Source of the DNA: Pseudomonadota bacterium
GTDB taxonomy: Bacteria > Pseudomonadota > Alphaproteobacteria > Rhizobiales > Hyphomicrobiaceae
DNA length: 11,327 bases
Reading direction: 5' to 3'
NCBI GenBank assembly: GCA_023430315.1
Contig: JAEZAW010000087.1
Span: 1 to 11,327, forward strand
Positions 1-7,498 of this stretch are shown piece by piece (the first letter of the stretch is position 1; each line of letters opens with the position of its first letter). Under the pieces are notes generated by a model, which ran no database searches, was not told the DNA's origin, and saw only the letters and a list, made by a program, of their open reading frames with translations. A program made the position numbers and the translations under genes.

Positions 1-818
1 CCATAGCCCGCCAGGAACTGATCGTTCGTCACCCAGCCGCGTGGCACGACTTCTGCCTGTAAGAGCGGCAGCACGACATGGCCGCCGCCGAACACCAGCG
101 AACCCGCGCGATAAAAGCTGTCGGCGAGCTGGATTGTCTGATCACTCGTTTGTGCCGCCAGCAACGGCAAACCGATGAGCAGAGCAAAGAACACGATCAG
201 CGCCATGATGCCCGCACCCCGGCTCACGGGGACGGCCATGGAAACGTGATCGCTTGGCGCAGCGGTGCGCACCACCGTCAGACCCGCGATTGCCCCGAGC
301 ATGATTGCCCCAACCTGTCCCCACGCCGTCGGGATCGCCAGCGCCACCGCAGCGGCAACCACTGCGAGCGTCGCGCGCTGCGGGTCAGGCGTCAGCGACC
401 GCATCATGCCCAGCACCGCATTGGCAACGACCGCGACGGCCGCCACCTTGAGGCCATGAAGCCAGGCGCTGCCCACCGTGTCACCAAGCGCCGCAAGACC
501 GAACGCAAACAGCACAAGCGCCAGAGCCGAGGGCAGCGTAAAGCCCGTCCAGGCCGCCAGGGCTCCGGGATAGCCGGCACGCGACAGACCGACGGCAATG
601 CCCACCTGACTGCTCGCTGGGCCGGGCAGAAACTGGCACAGGGCGACAAGGTCAGCGTAGGCCGGCTCACTGAGCCATTTGCGGCGCGCCACGAACTCGT
701 CCCGGAAATAGCCCAGGTGAGCGACGGGACCGCCGAACGAGGTCATGCCCAGACGCAGAAACACCAGGAAAACCTCACCTACGCTACTGCGCTGCTGTCC
801 CTCGACCGTCTCCGCCAT
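1..818 (-). CDS. chrA: Chromate transporter ChrA, N-terminal part (runs off left edge)
   Basis: Inner-membrane protein of the CHR family, which exports chromate and gives chromate resistance. The reading frame starts at the ATG whose complement is at 816-818 and stays open to base 1, giving 272 codons with no stop, so the C-terminus lies outside the window. The first CHR half opens with the family signature GMTSFGGPVAHLGYF (residues 24-38) and has LCQFLPGPASSQVG (60-73). Alternating hydrophobic segments follow (about 82-112, 122-140, 150-185 and 203-222). The second half begins with GSLVFGGGHVVLPLLQAEVV (239-258) and the start of the QFLAGYG motif at the edge. Two halves indicate the long-chain form, usually about 390-450 residues. 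A purine-rich GGGGGA lies 7 bases before the ATG. It is transcribed away from the flavoprotein gene. No chrB regulator is seen. Family assignment is firm; chromate as the substrate is by family. Confidence 0.93.
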   Translation of the reverse strand, partial: MAETVEGQQRSSVGEVFLVFLRLGMTSFGGPVAHLGYFRDEFVARRKWLSEPAYADLVALCQFLPGPASSQVGIAVGLSRAGYPGALAAWTGFTLPSALALVLFAFGLAALGDTVGSAWLHGLKVAAVAVVANAVLGMMRSLTPDPQRATLAVVAAAVALAIPTAWGQVGAIMLGAIAGLTVVRTAAPSDHVSMAVPVSRGAGIMALIVFFALLIGLPLLAAQTSDQTIQLADSFYRAGSLVFGGGHVVLPLLQAEVVPRGWVTNDQFLAGY

Positions 819-933
819 CCGAACGTCCCCCCTTGCCGTGCCTCTATACCACTGTGCCAGCTTCGTGCTCCGCTGGCGTGACAATTCTTATGGCCAGTTT
901 ATCGCATTGCAAATGCACATCGAAAGCCGATGA

Positions 934-1143
934 CGGCCAGAGCAAATCCCTCTCGACGCACTTGCCCGTCAGTATCTCGCCGTCAAGGCAGATCGACGTG
1001 AGGTCATCGCGGACGTCCACGCTCGCTACTTCGGTGCACAGCTAAACGACAGCTCGCTGACCCCTGGTCACGCTCACCCGCGTATCGGGACCATCCGCTT
1101 TCAGGATTGGCTCAACGCTTCCACCGATCGAGGACCGGAGTGA
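934..1143 (+). pseudogene. Possible remnant of an unidentified protein-coding gene (3' end)
   Basis: The frame is open from just after the TGA at 931-933 to the TGA at 1141-1143, giving 69 sense codons. It has no ATG, GTG or TTG start. The translation looks protein-like, with balanced charged residues, for example ALARQYLAVKADRREVIADV followed by a stretch ending RIGTIRFQDWLNASTDRGPE, and most third codon positions are G or C, as in the real genes here. No upstream frame joins it cleanly, so it may be the 3' end of a gene whose 5' part was lost. I do not recognise the family. A chance open frame in GC-rich DNA remains possible. Confidence 0.3.
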
Positions 1144-1153
1144 CGTGGCCGTA

Positions 1154-1169
1154 TCGGGGAAAACCCCGA
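1154..1169. promoter_or_regulatory. Short perfect inverted repeat (possible operator or hairpin)
   Basis: TCGGGG, the spacer AAAA and CCCCGA form a perfect 6-bp inverted repeat with a 4-base centre. It lies about 230 bases before the flavoprotein gene and just after the remnant frame. No U-tract follows, so it is a poor intrinsic terminator. A dimeric regulator site is possible, but no second copy was noticed in the window. Confidence 0.3.
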
Positions 1170-1184
1170 GCAATTGGCGGCATC

Positions 1185-1194
1185 ACGCATGCGT
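1185..1194. repeat. 10-bp palindrome ACGCATGCGT
   Basis: A perfect self-complementary decamer, 15 bases after the preceding inverted repeat. It could be part of a regulator-binding region between the divergent genes, or chance. There is no independent support. Confidence 0.25.
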
Positions 1195-1298
1195 TAGCAG
1201 CAATAGCGCCAAAGGCACGTCAATCGGCGCAGGGCGGCGGCAGCTTCGATTCACTAGATCATCGCTGTGCCCAAGCCAACGATCGAAGGAGACAGACG

Positions 1299-1310
1299 AT
1301 GGCTCGGTAG
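1299..1310 (+). other. Three-codon mini-ORF with strong Shine-Dalgarno (Met-Ala-Arg-stop)
   Basis: AAGGAGA at 1286-1292 lies 6 bases before ATG GCT CGG TAG, one of the best ribosome-binding sites in the window, yet it drives only three codons. After the stop the same frame stays open, with an internal ATG at 1326, to a TGA overlapping the start of the flavoprotein gene. It may be a leader peptide for the downstream gene or the broken start of a lost gene. Which of these it is cannot be settled from sequence alone. Confidence 0.35.
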
Positions 1311-1399
1311 ACGCTCCTCCAATTGATGTCCCGTCGGATCGCTCTAGCGACCGCTATGCGCATGATCCTCAATCCTCGAATGAGTTGGAGTAAAATCAC

Positions 1400-2605
1400 A
1401 TGCGACTCGTGATCATTGGCGCCGGTTTTGCCGGCATGTACGCCGCCCTTTCCTCCGCCCGCCTGCGTGACATCAAGGGCGTATCGCCCAAAGAGCTGGA
1501 GATCGCGCTGGTTGCGCCAGAACCGACGTTGGTTGTTCGCCCGCGGCTCTATGAACCGAAACCCGAGACTCTGACGGCGCCTCTCCAGGATGTCCTCGAC
1601 GCCATCGATGTCGACTACGTACAAGGCCGCGCCGAGACGATCGACACCAAGGCCCGCACGGTGGAGGTCATCGCTGCCGATGGGTCGCGGAAATCACTCC
1701 CCTATGATCGACTGGTCGTCGCGACGGGCAGCCGCCTGTTCCGTCCGAATGTTCCCGGCCTCGCCGAGCACGCATTCAGCGTGGACAGTCTCGACGATGC
1801 GATCGCCCTCGACCGCCACCTGCACAGCCTGGCAGATCGGCCCGCATCGCGCGCACGCGACACGGTCGTCGTCGCTGGCGGCGGTTTCACCGGCATCGAG
1901 GCCGCAACGGAAATACCCTCGCGATTGCGCGCGATACTGGGCGAGAATGTCAAACCACGCGTCATCATCGTCGATCGAAGCCCCGCGATTGCCAACGACA
2001 TGGGCCCAGGCCCTCGTCCCATAATAGAGGATGCGCTGCGCAAGCTCGGTGTGCAGACCCGCCTCGGTGCGAGCGTTACATCATTGGACAAGTCCGGTGT
2101 CACGCTCGACAACGGCGAACGCATCGAGACTGCGACGGTGATCTGGGCGGCAGGTATCCGTGCCGCGCCACTGACGGCGCAGATCCCGGCAGAGCGAGAC
2201 AATTCCGGTCGGTTGATCGTCGACCGCGACTTGCGTGTAGCGTCTGTACCTGGCGTCTTTGCCACCGGCGACGCTGCCAAAGCAGCAAGCGACGATATCG
2301 GCAACTATGCGCTGATGTCATGTCAGCACGCCACGCGCATGGGCGCCTTCGCCGGCAACAATGCCGCCGCCGAGCTGCTCGGAGTGCCGACGAAGCCCTA
2401 TCACCAGAAGGTCTACGTCACGTGCCTCGACCTCGGAGAGGCCGGCGCACTCTTCACGCGTGGCTGGGACCGGAAGGTGGAGCTGGTCGGCGATGTGGCG
2501 AAGAAGACCAAGCAGGAGATCAACACCGTGTGGATCTACCCACCACGGGCCGAGCGCGCCGCTGCACTGGCGTCGGCCGATCCGGAGCGGGTCACCGACC
2601 TGTAG
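1400..2605 (+). CDS. NDH-2-like FAD-dependent NADH dehydrogenase / pyridine nucleotide-disulfide oxidoreductase
   Basis: A 401-residue flavoprotein of the type II NADH dehydrogenase group, which typically transfers electrons from NADH to membrane quinone without pumping protons. The FAD-binding GAGFAG is at residues 7-12. The second Rossmann motif GGGFTGIE (160-167) should bind NAD(P)H, and an acidic D192 at the end of its second strand fits NADH preference. VIWAAGIRAA (247-256) and VFATGDAA (286-293) are family motifs, the latter closing the FAD site. CQHATRMG (308-315) lies where NDH-2 proteins carry the AQ-rich quinone-site segment. No transmembrane helix is seen, which fits a peripheral membrane protein. 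GGAG lies 9 bases before the ATG. It is first in a run of four same-strand genes and is followed by a strong hairpin. A related soluble ferredoxin or nitrite reductase-type flavoprotein is the main alternative. Confidence 0.82.
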   Translation: MRLVIIGAGFAGMYAALSSARLRDIKGVSPKELEIALVAPEPTLVVRPRLYEPKPETLTAPLQDVLDAIDVDYVQGRAETIDTKARTVEVIAADGSRKSLPYDRLVVATGSRLFRPNVPGLAEHAFSVDSLDDAIALDRHLHSLADRPASRARDTVVVAGGGFTGIEAATEIPSRLRAILGENVKPRVIIVDRSPAIANDMGPGPRPIIEDALRKLGVQTRLGASVTSLDKSGVTLDNGERIETATVIWAAGIRAAPLTAQIPAERDNSGRLIVDRDLRVASVPGVFATGDAAKAASDDIGNYALMSCQHATRMGAFAGNNAAAELLGVPTKPYHQKVYVTCLDLGEAGALFTRGWDRKVELVGDVAKKTKQEINTVWIYPPRAERAAALASADPERVTDL

Positions 2606-2621
2606 GCGCTTCAAGTGACAC

Positions 2622-2650
2622 GGGCTGCGCTCTGCAATGGAGTGCGGCCC
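2622..2650 (+). terminator. Strong RNA hairpin after the flavoprotein gene (terminator or attenuator candidate)
   Basis: Bases 2622-2633 pair with 2639-2650 around a 5-base loop, giving 12 continuous pairs: nine Watson-Crick and three G-U. The wobble pairs form only in the plus-strand transcript, and on the other strand they would be A-C mismatches, so the structure suits this transcript direction. It begins 17 bases after the stop codon. What follows (TCTCACAATC) is not a run of T, so full intrinsic termination is doubtful. Partial termination or protection of an RNA 3' end is more likely. Confidence 0.5.
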
Positions 2651-2681
2651 TCTCACAATCGCTCAACGTGGAGCTACCAAG

Positions 2682-3461
2682 ATGCAGCGAGAAATCGTGC
2701 GCACGACGGCGTTCGCCATGCCGCTGACGAACCCCGCGTTTCCACCCGGTCCCTACCGTTTCATCAACCGCGAGTACTTCATCATTCAATATCGGACCGA
2801 TCCTGAGGCGCTTCGCCGGATCGTGCCGGAACCGCTCGCGCTTACCGAGCCCATGGTGAACTACGAGTTCATCCGCATGCCGGATTCAACCGGCTTCGGC
2901 GACTACACTGAAAGCGGTCAGGTCATTCCGGTGTCCTATCAGGGCCAAGCCGGCGGCTTCACCCATCAGATGTTCCTCAATGACCATTCGCCCATCGCGG
3001 GCGGGCGGGAGCTCTGGGGCTTTCCGAAGAAACTGGCGCAGCCGAAGCTGGTGGTCGAGACCGACACGCTGGTCGGCACCTTGGACTACGGCTCGATCCG
3101 CATCGCGACCGGCACCATGGGCTACAAGCACCGCGCTCTGGATGCGAATGTCGAAGCCCGGAAGCTCGCGGCACCCAACTTTCTGATCAAGATCATTCCG
3201 CACGTCGATGGCACGGCGCGCATCTGCGAGCTCGTACGCTTCCACCTCGAGGACATCACCGTGAAGGGCGCATGGACAGGCCCCGCCGCGCTCGACTTGT
3301 GCTCGCACGCGCTGGCGCCGGTCGCCGAACTGCCGGTGCTGGAAGTGCTGTCGGCCAAGCACGTTGTTGCTGATCTCACGCTCGGTCTCGGCACTGTCGT
3401 GCACGACTATCTGTCCTCGAGCGGAGCCGCACGGGGACGCGGGTCGAGGTTCGAAGCCTGA
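2682..3461 (+). CDS. adc: Acetoacetate decarboxylase
   Basis: A 259-residue cytoplasmic enzyme that decarboxylates acetoacetate to acetone and CO2 through a Schiff base on lysine. GRELWGFPKK (108-117) places the catalytic lysine pair at K116/K117, one residue from the Lys115/Lys116 of the clostridial enzyme. Pocket counterparts are also in register: R30, E62 and E78 against Arg29, Glu61 and Glu76. The start at 2682 is preferred because GGAG lies 8 bases upstream. The earlier in-frame ATG at 2637 lies at the loop of a hairpin, has no ribosome-binding site and adds 15 residues without family character. It lies 76 bases after the flavoprotein gene and is followed by the hydrolase and 3-hydroxybutyrate dehydrogenase, which makes its substrate. 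Some members of this fold act on other beta-keto acids, but the complete catalytic set favours true decarboxylase activity. Confidence 0.93.
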   Translation: MQREIVRTTAFAMPLTNPAFPPGPYRFINREYFIIQYRTDPEALRRIVPEPLALTEPMVNYEFIRMPDSTGFGDYTESGQVIPVSYQGQAGGFTHQMFLNDHSPIAGGRELWGFPKKLAQPKLVVETDTLVGTLDYGSIRIATGTMGYKHRALDANVEARKLAAPNFLIKIIPHVDGTARICELVRFHLEDITVKGAWTGPAALDLCSHALAPVAELPVLEVLSAKHVVADLTLGLGTVVHDYLSSSGAARGRGSRFEA

Positions 3462-3513
3462 TCGGAATCAATGTTGGCAGATTGGGATCATCCAGAAATT
3501 CAGGAGGTGCAAA

Positions 3514-4689
3514 ATGCTGAACATAATGCGCGAGCAAGCCAGCCCCGCGCCCCAGCAGATCGAGGCACTGCCCTACGACGTCGTCGCATTGGTCCTGCAG
3601 GGTGGTGGCGCGCTTGGCGCCTATCAGGCCGGAGTCTACGAGGGCCTGCACGAGGCCGGCATACGGCCGAACTGGGTGGCCGGCATCTCGATCGGCGCAC
3701 TCAATGCAGCCATCATCGCAGGCTCGCCCGTGGCTGAGCGTATCGAACGCCTGCGTGCGTTCTGGGAGACGATCTGCGCCACTCCCGTGGAGTGGCCGGC
3801 GGGTGAAGGGCTAGCCGATGCCATGCCCTTTGCTTTCGATCTGCGCTCACTACACAACGCCGCCGCAGCGATGAGAGCCTTGTTCCAAGGTCAGCCGGGC
3901 TTCTTCAAGCCGCGCTTCCCGCCGCCGTTCTGGTCACCCTTCTCGGGCGATGCCGCGACGAGCTTTTACGACACGTCACCTCTGGTCCCGACGCTGCAGC
4001 GCTTTGTCGACTTCGATCGTCTGAACGGGGGCGATACGCGCGTCAGCGTCGGCGCAGTCAATGTGCGCACCGGCAATCTCGTGTATTTCGATACGGCCGA
4101 GCGTCGGCTGGGACCGAAGCACTTCATGGCATCCGGCGCCTTGCCGCCGGGCTTTCCCGCTGTCGAGATCGAAGGCGAGCACTACTGGGACGGCGGCATG
4201 GTCTCGAACACGCCGCTCTCCCGCGTGCTGTCGGGCGAACCGCGCGACACGCTGACGTTCCAGATCGACCTTTGGTCGGCCAAGGGCCGCGTGCCCTATG
4301 ACCTCATGGAACTGTCGAGCCGGCAGAAGGACATCCAGTATTCCAGCCGTACTCGGGCCATCACCGATCACGCAACGCGGATGCAGAAGATGCGTCAGGC
4401 AATCCAGCGCTTGCTGGAGGAGTTACCGGAGGCCGCGAAGGACGATCCTGAGATCCGCGCCATCACCGAAATGGCACGCCACCGCTCGTACAACATCATC
4501 CACCTCATCTATCAGTCCAAGATCCACGAGGGTCATTCCAGGGACTACGAGTTCGGTCTGTGCGCAATGCGCGCCCATTGGGAGAGCGGACTGGAGGACA
4601 TCCGCCGCACGCTGGCCAATCCGCGACGCCTGGATCTTCCCCCACCAGAGCTCGGTATCGTCACGCATGACATCCATCGTCGTGATTGA
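3514..4689 (+). CDS. Patatin-like phospholipase / acyl hydrolase
   Basis: A 391-residue serine hydrolase of the patatin family, using a Ser-Asp dyad. The oxyanion loop GGGALGAYQAGV is at residues 30-41, the nucleophile elbow GISIG at 57-61 (Ser59) and the second catalytic residue in WDGGMVSNTPL at 225-235 (Asp226). A further domain of about 130 residues, rich in charged helices, follows (about 262-391), as in bacterial patatins with a DUF3734-type tail. There is no signal peptide, so it should act inside the cell. The start at 3514 is clear: AGGAGG lies just upstream, and earlier in-frame codons overlap the decarboxylase gene. It sits 52 bases after the decarboxylase gene and 42 bases before the 3-hydroxybutyrate dehydrogenase gene. 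This suggests a role in releasing acyl or hydroxyacyl units from lipid or polyhydroxybutyrate, but the real substrate is not shown by the sequence. Confidence 0.9.
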   Translation: MLNIMREQASPAPQQIEALPYDVVALVLQGGGALGAYQAGVYEGLHEAGIRPNWVAGISIGALNAAIIAGSPVAERIERLRAFWETICATPVEWPAGEGLADAMPFAFDLRSLHNAAAAMRALFQGQPGFFKPRFPPPFWSPFSGDAATSFYDTSPLVPTLQRFVDFDRLNGGDTRVSVGAVNVRTGNLVYFDTAERRLGPKHFMASGALPPGFPAVEIEGEHYWDGGMVSNTPLSRVLSGEPRDTLTFQIDLWSAKGRVPYDLMELSSRQKDIQYSSRTRAITDHATRMQKMRQAIQRLLEELPEAAKDDPEIRAITEMARHRSYNIIHLIYQSKIHEGHSRDYEFGLCAMRAHWESGLEDIRRTLANPRRLDLPPPELGIVTHDIHRRD

Positions 4690-4731
4690 TCTCCGGAAGA
4701 CTTCACTTCTCGAGCGTGTAAGGAGTTCCCC

Positions 4732-5514
4732 ATGTTGAAAGGTAAGGTTGCAATCGTCACAGGATCGACCAGCGGCATCGGACTTGGCATTGCAGAGGAG
4801 CTGGGCAAGCTCGGCGCCGATCTGGTGTTGAACGGGTTCGGCGATGCCAAAGAGATCGAGGCGATCCGCAGCGGCATCGAGCGCAACAGCGGCGTGCGTG
4901 TCATCTACGACGGTGCCGACATGTCGAAGGGCGACGCCGTGCGTGGGTTGATTGCCGCGACGATCGCGAAGTTCGGGCGCCTCGACATCCTGGTGAATAA
5001 CGCGGGCATTCAGTTCACCGCTCCGGTCGAAGAATTTCCGCCGGCAAAATGGGACGCGATCCTGAGTATCAATTTGAGCGCTGCGTTCCATGGTATCGCT
5101 GCCGCGGTGCCGCAGATGAAGAAGCAGCGATGGGGGCGGATCGTCAACATCGCTTCCGCGCACGGGCTCGTCGCTTCAACGCACAAAGCCGCCTATGTCG
5201 CAGCCAAGCACGGACTGGTCGGTCTGACGAAGGTCGTCGGCCTGGAGACTGCCGGAAGCGGCATCACCTGCAATGCCATCTGCCCTGGTTGGGTGCGAAC
5301 GCCCTTGGTCGAAAAGCAGATCAAGGACATCGCCGCGCAGAAGAATATCTCTCAAAAGGACGCGGCTAAGGAGTTGCTGGCCGAGAAGCAGCCGTCCATG
5401 GAGTTCGTCTCGCCGGCGCAGCTCGGTGGCACTGTCGCGTTCCTATGTTCGCCTGCAGCAGACGAGATCACCGGCACGGCGATCTCGGTCGATGGCGGCT
5501 GGACCGCGCAGTAG
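4732..5514 (+). CDS. bdhA: D-3-hydroxybutyrate dehydrogenase
   Basis: A 260-residue short-chain dehydrogenase that interconverts D-3-hydroxybutyrate and acetoacetate with NAD in the cytoplasm. The cofactor motif TGSTSGIG is at residues 10-17, NNAG at 89-92, and the catalytic set is N114, S142, Y155 and K159. The residues that bind the substrate carboxylate and methyl group in the Pseudomonas fragi enzyme (Gln94, His144, Lys152, Gln196, Trp257) are all present at the same numbers, so the substrate call is much stronger than for an average family member. The length matches the family. AAGGAG lies 6 bases before the ATG. It is the last gene of the four-gene run and is convergent with the histidine kinase, only 28 bases away. 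Its product is the substrate of the decarboxylase encoded two genes upstream. Confidence 0.96.
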   Translation: MLKGKVAIVTGSTSGIGLGIAEELGKLGADLVLNGFGDAKEIEAIRSGIERNSGVRVIYDGADMSKGDAVRGLIAATIAKFGRLDILVNNAGIQFTAPVEEFPPAKWDAILSINLSAAFHGIAAAVPQMKKQRWGRIVNIASAHGLVASTHKAAYVAAKHGLVGLTKVVGLETAGSGITCNAICPGWVRTPLVEKQIKDIAAQKNISQKDAAKELLAEKQPSMEFVSPAQLGGTVAFLCSPAADEITGTAISVDGGWTAQ

Positions 5515-5542
5515 GCGGGAAGCGGCCTAGATACTTTCTTAC

Positions 5543-7498
5543 TCATGCAAGCGCGGCCGAGGCGGGCAGCGTGGCGCGGAAGAGCGCGCCCTGCGGCACT
5601 GCCGGTAGAAGCACGATGGTGCCGCCGTGGGACTCGACGATGGACTTGCAGATCGAGAGCCCCATGCCCATGCCGTCGGCTTTCGTCGTGAAGAAGGCAT
5701 TGAAGAGGCGTGCGGCGTGCTCCGGCGCGACGCCAGGCCCATTGTCCTCGATATCGAGCATGACGCGATCCATCTCCGACAACAGACGCACCGTGAGCGC
5801 ACGTCGCGTGTCTTCGATCTGACCGAGCGCCTGGATGGCGTTGACCATGAGGTTGATGACAACCTGCTGAAGCTGGACTCTGTCGCCCTCGATGTCGGGG
5901 AGGCTGTTGCCGAGGATCACGCGAAGCCGCACCCGCTGATCGGCGAGCTCGCGGCGCAAGATCGCCACGGCATCGTCGACGAGGCCCCGGCACGGAAAGC
6001 GCGTTTTCTCGGGCGCTCGATTTGTCGACATGGCGCGAATACGGGCAATGATGTCGGAGGCGCGCTTGGCCTGGCCGATCATGCGACCGATCGCGGCCTT
6101 GGCTTCCTCGATGTCGGGCTCGGCGCGGTTGAGCCAACGCAAGCCCGCTTCGGCATTGGTCACGGCGGCGGTCAGCGGTTGGTTCACCTCATGCGCAATG
6201 GAGGCCGAGAGCTCGCCAAGCGTCGAGATGCGTGCGGCGTGCGCCAGCTGTGACTGGGCGCGCGCCAGCTCATTGTGAGCACGCACGCGCTCTGTGATGT
6301 CGAGGATGCCGATGAGGCCATGGCCGGCGCTGTCTCCCCGCTGCGGGTAGCAGCAGGTGAAATGTACGTCGAGTTCCTTGCCATCGAGCGTAAGGAGGCG
6401 CGTGTCAGCTTCATAGTGTGGTTTACCCTCGATCGAAGCGAAGACACTTTCCGCGAATATGGGTTCGCTGGCGACCGGCCAGTAGCGCGAGACGTTCCCG
6501 AGCAGTTGCTCGCGCGACGCTCCCCCTCCCAAGAGTTGCAGCGACTTCTCGTTGACGTCGACGACCTCGGTCAGCTCCATGACCGTACGGATGAGCCCGG
6601 GGTTGGCAGCGAAGTGCGCCCGGAAATCCGTAACGCCGCTATCCTTGAGCCCCTTCAGCATCGCGCGGACGCCGGAAAAATCGAGCTCCCAGAACGACAC
6701 CGCCATGGCCTGAAAGACATTGCGATATCGGTACTCGCTCCGCTGAAGATCTTCCTCAGCCCGACGACTGGCGGTGATATCGCGGCCCATCTCCAACACT
6801 TCGACGGGCTTTCCCGCATGATCCTTGCGGAGTGACCAGCGCGCATCAATGACGTGCTCCGTGCCGTCGCGGTGCGTGCGAACGATTTCACCGTCCCAAT
6901 GATTGTCCTCCAGCAGCCGGCGCTCCAGCTCTTCGAGAGGAATCGGAAATCGGCAGTGCGTGAGCGCGCCGATCTTCTGCCCCACGGCTTCTTCCCGCGT
7001 CCAGCCGTACGCCTCCTCACATCCCGCATTCCAGAACGTCACGGTGCCGTCGAGCGCATGGAGGCAAATCGCATCGTGAGCGAGATCCAGCATTCCCACC
7101 ATTTCCTGCTTGCGGCGGGTCATGTCCAAGACGAGAACATAAAATCCTTCAAAGCCGCTCGCCCCCATGCGGGGAATGTAGGAGATGGCCGCGTAGCGCC
7201 AGCTTCCGCTGAGGTTAGGTATTTTGGCGTCGAAGGAGACCGTCTCGCCGGCAGATACGCGCGCGAGATAGGGCGCTCGGGTTGCAAAGGCCTCGGGACC
7301 GAGGAACTCCCGCATATGTAAGCCGACCAGACTCTGCGGTGAGCGGCCGAACCATTCATTGTGGAAGTCGTTGGCAAATCGACATACGTAACCGGCGTCG
7401 AAGAACGAGATCAGCGCAGGAACGGCATTGGTTACCGCCCTGAGTTCGGCCTCCACCGAGGATCGCGTGCTGGTGGCTCCAATTTCGGCAGCGGACAT
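5543..7498 (-). CDS. Cytoplasmic three-PAS sensor histidine kinase
   Basis: A 651-residue kinase that should phosphorylate the receiver proteins encoded next to it. There are three PAS-like domains at about 20-130, 138-248 and 258-408. The third begins NVFQAMAVSFWELDFS and then carries a helical insertion of about 40 residues before its VVDVNEKSL segment. The dimerisation domain has LGELSASIAHEVNQPLTA (phosphoacceptor His436). The ATPase domain has the N-box NLMVN (549-553), DNGPG (585-589) and GMGMGLS (609-615), and it ends at the C-terminus with no attached receiver. No transmembrane helix or signal peptide is seen, so it senses an internal signal. The HEVNQPL H-box resembles FixL-type kinases, but no haem-binding signature is evident in the PAS domains. 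The start is set at ATG 7498, with GAGG 6 bases upstream; an in-frame TTG at 7516 would add six residues. It is divergent from the FixJ-type regulator. Confidence 0.93.
   Translation of the reverse strand: MSAAEIGATSTRSSVEAELRAVTNAVPALISFFDAGYVCRFANDFHNEWFGRSPQSLVGLHMREFLGPEAFATRAPYLARVSAGETVSFDAKIPNLSGSWRYAAISYIPRMGASGFEGFYVLVLDMTRRKQEMVGMLDLAHDAICLHALDGTVTFWNAGCEEAYGWTREEAVGQKIGALTHCRFPIPLEELERRLLEDNHWDGEIVRTHRDGTEHVIDARWSLRKDHAGKPVEVLEMGRDITASRRAEEDLQRSEYRYRNVFQAMAVSFWELDFSGVRAMLKGLKDSGVTDFRAHFAANPGLIRTVMELTEVVDVNEKSLQLLGGGASREQLLGNVSRYWPVASEPIFAESVFASIEGKPHYEADTRLLTLDGKELDVHFTCCYPQRGDSAGHGLIGILDITERVRAHNELARAQSQLAHAARISTLGELSASIAHEVNQPLTAAVTNAEAGLRWLNRAEPDIEEAKAAIGRMIGQAKRASDIIARIRAMSTNRAPEKTRFPCRGLVDDAVAILRRELADQRVRLRVILGNSLPDIEGDRVQLQQVVINLMVNAIQALGQIEDTRRALTVRLLSEMDRVMLDIEDNGPGVAPEHAARLFNAFFTTKADGMGMGLSICKSIVESHGGTIVLLPAVPQGALFRATLPASAALA

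Larger units (their letters stand above)
819..1399. other. Gene-poor intergenic region between divergent chrA and flavoprotein gene
   Basis: About 580 bases without an intact gene, unusually long for this compact window. It must hold the promoters of both flanking genes, but no clear -35/-10 pair can be picked. It contains a coding-like fragment without a start (934-1143), a 6-bp-stem hairpin (1154-1169), a 10-bp palindrome (1185-1194) and a three-codon ORF with a good Shine-Dalgarno (1286-1310). The mixture looks like a decayed gene or an old insertion or deletion junction. No transposase or terminal inverted repeats were recognised. Confidence 0.6.

Noticed and set aside
78..881. 267-codon plus-strand ORF
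   Set aside because: It lies antisense over the chromate transporter, whose frame has unmistakable family motifs. The plus-strand translation is Arg/His-rich, a typical shadow of GC-rich DNA.
819..930. Sigma-70 promoter for chrA
   Set aside because: On the minus strand TTGCAA and TAAGAA are 16 bases apart, but the -10 matches only three of six consensus bases, too weak to annotate.
3364..3513. N-terminal extension of the patatin protein by 50 residues
   Set aside because: The extension overlaps the decarboxylase coding end and has no ribosome-binding site. The ATG at 3514 is preceded by AGGAGG and fits family length.
4423..5163. 246-codon minus-strand ORF
   Set aside because: Antisense to the end of the patatin gene and the start of bdhA, both strongly identified; no family character.
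5352..6137. 261-codon minus-strand ORF
   Set aside because: Overlaps the kinase catalytic domain in another frame and runs into antisense bdhA; Arg-rich shadow.
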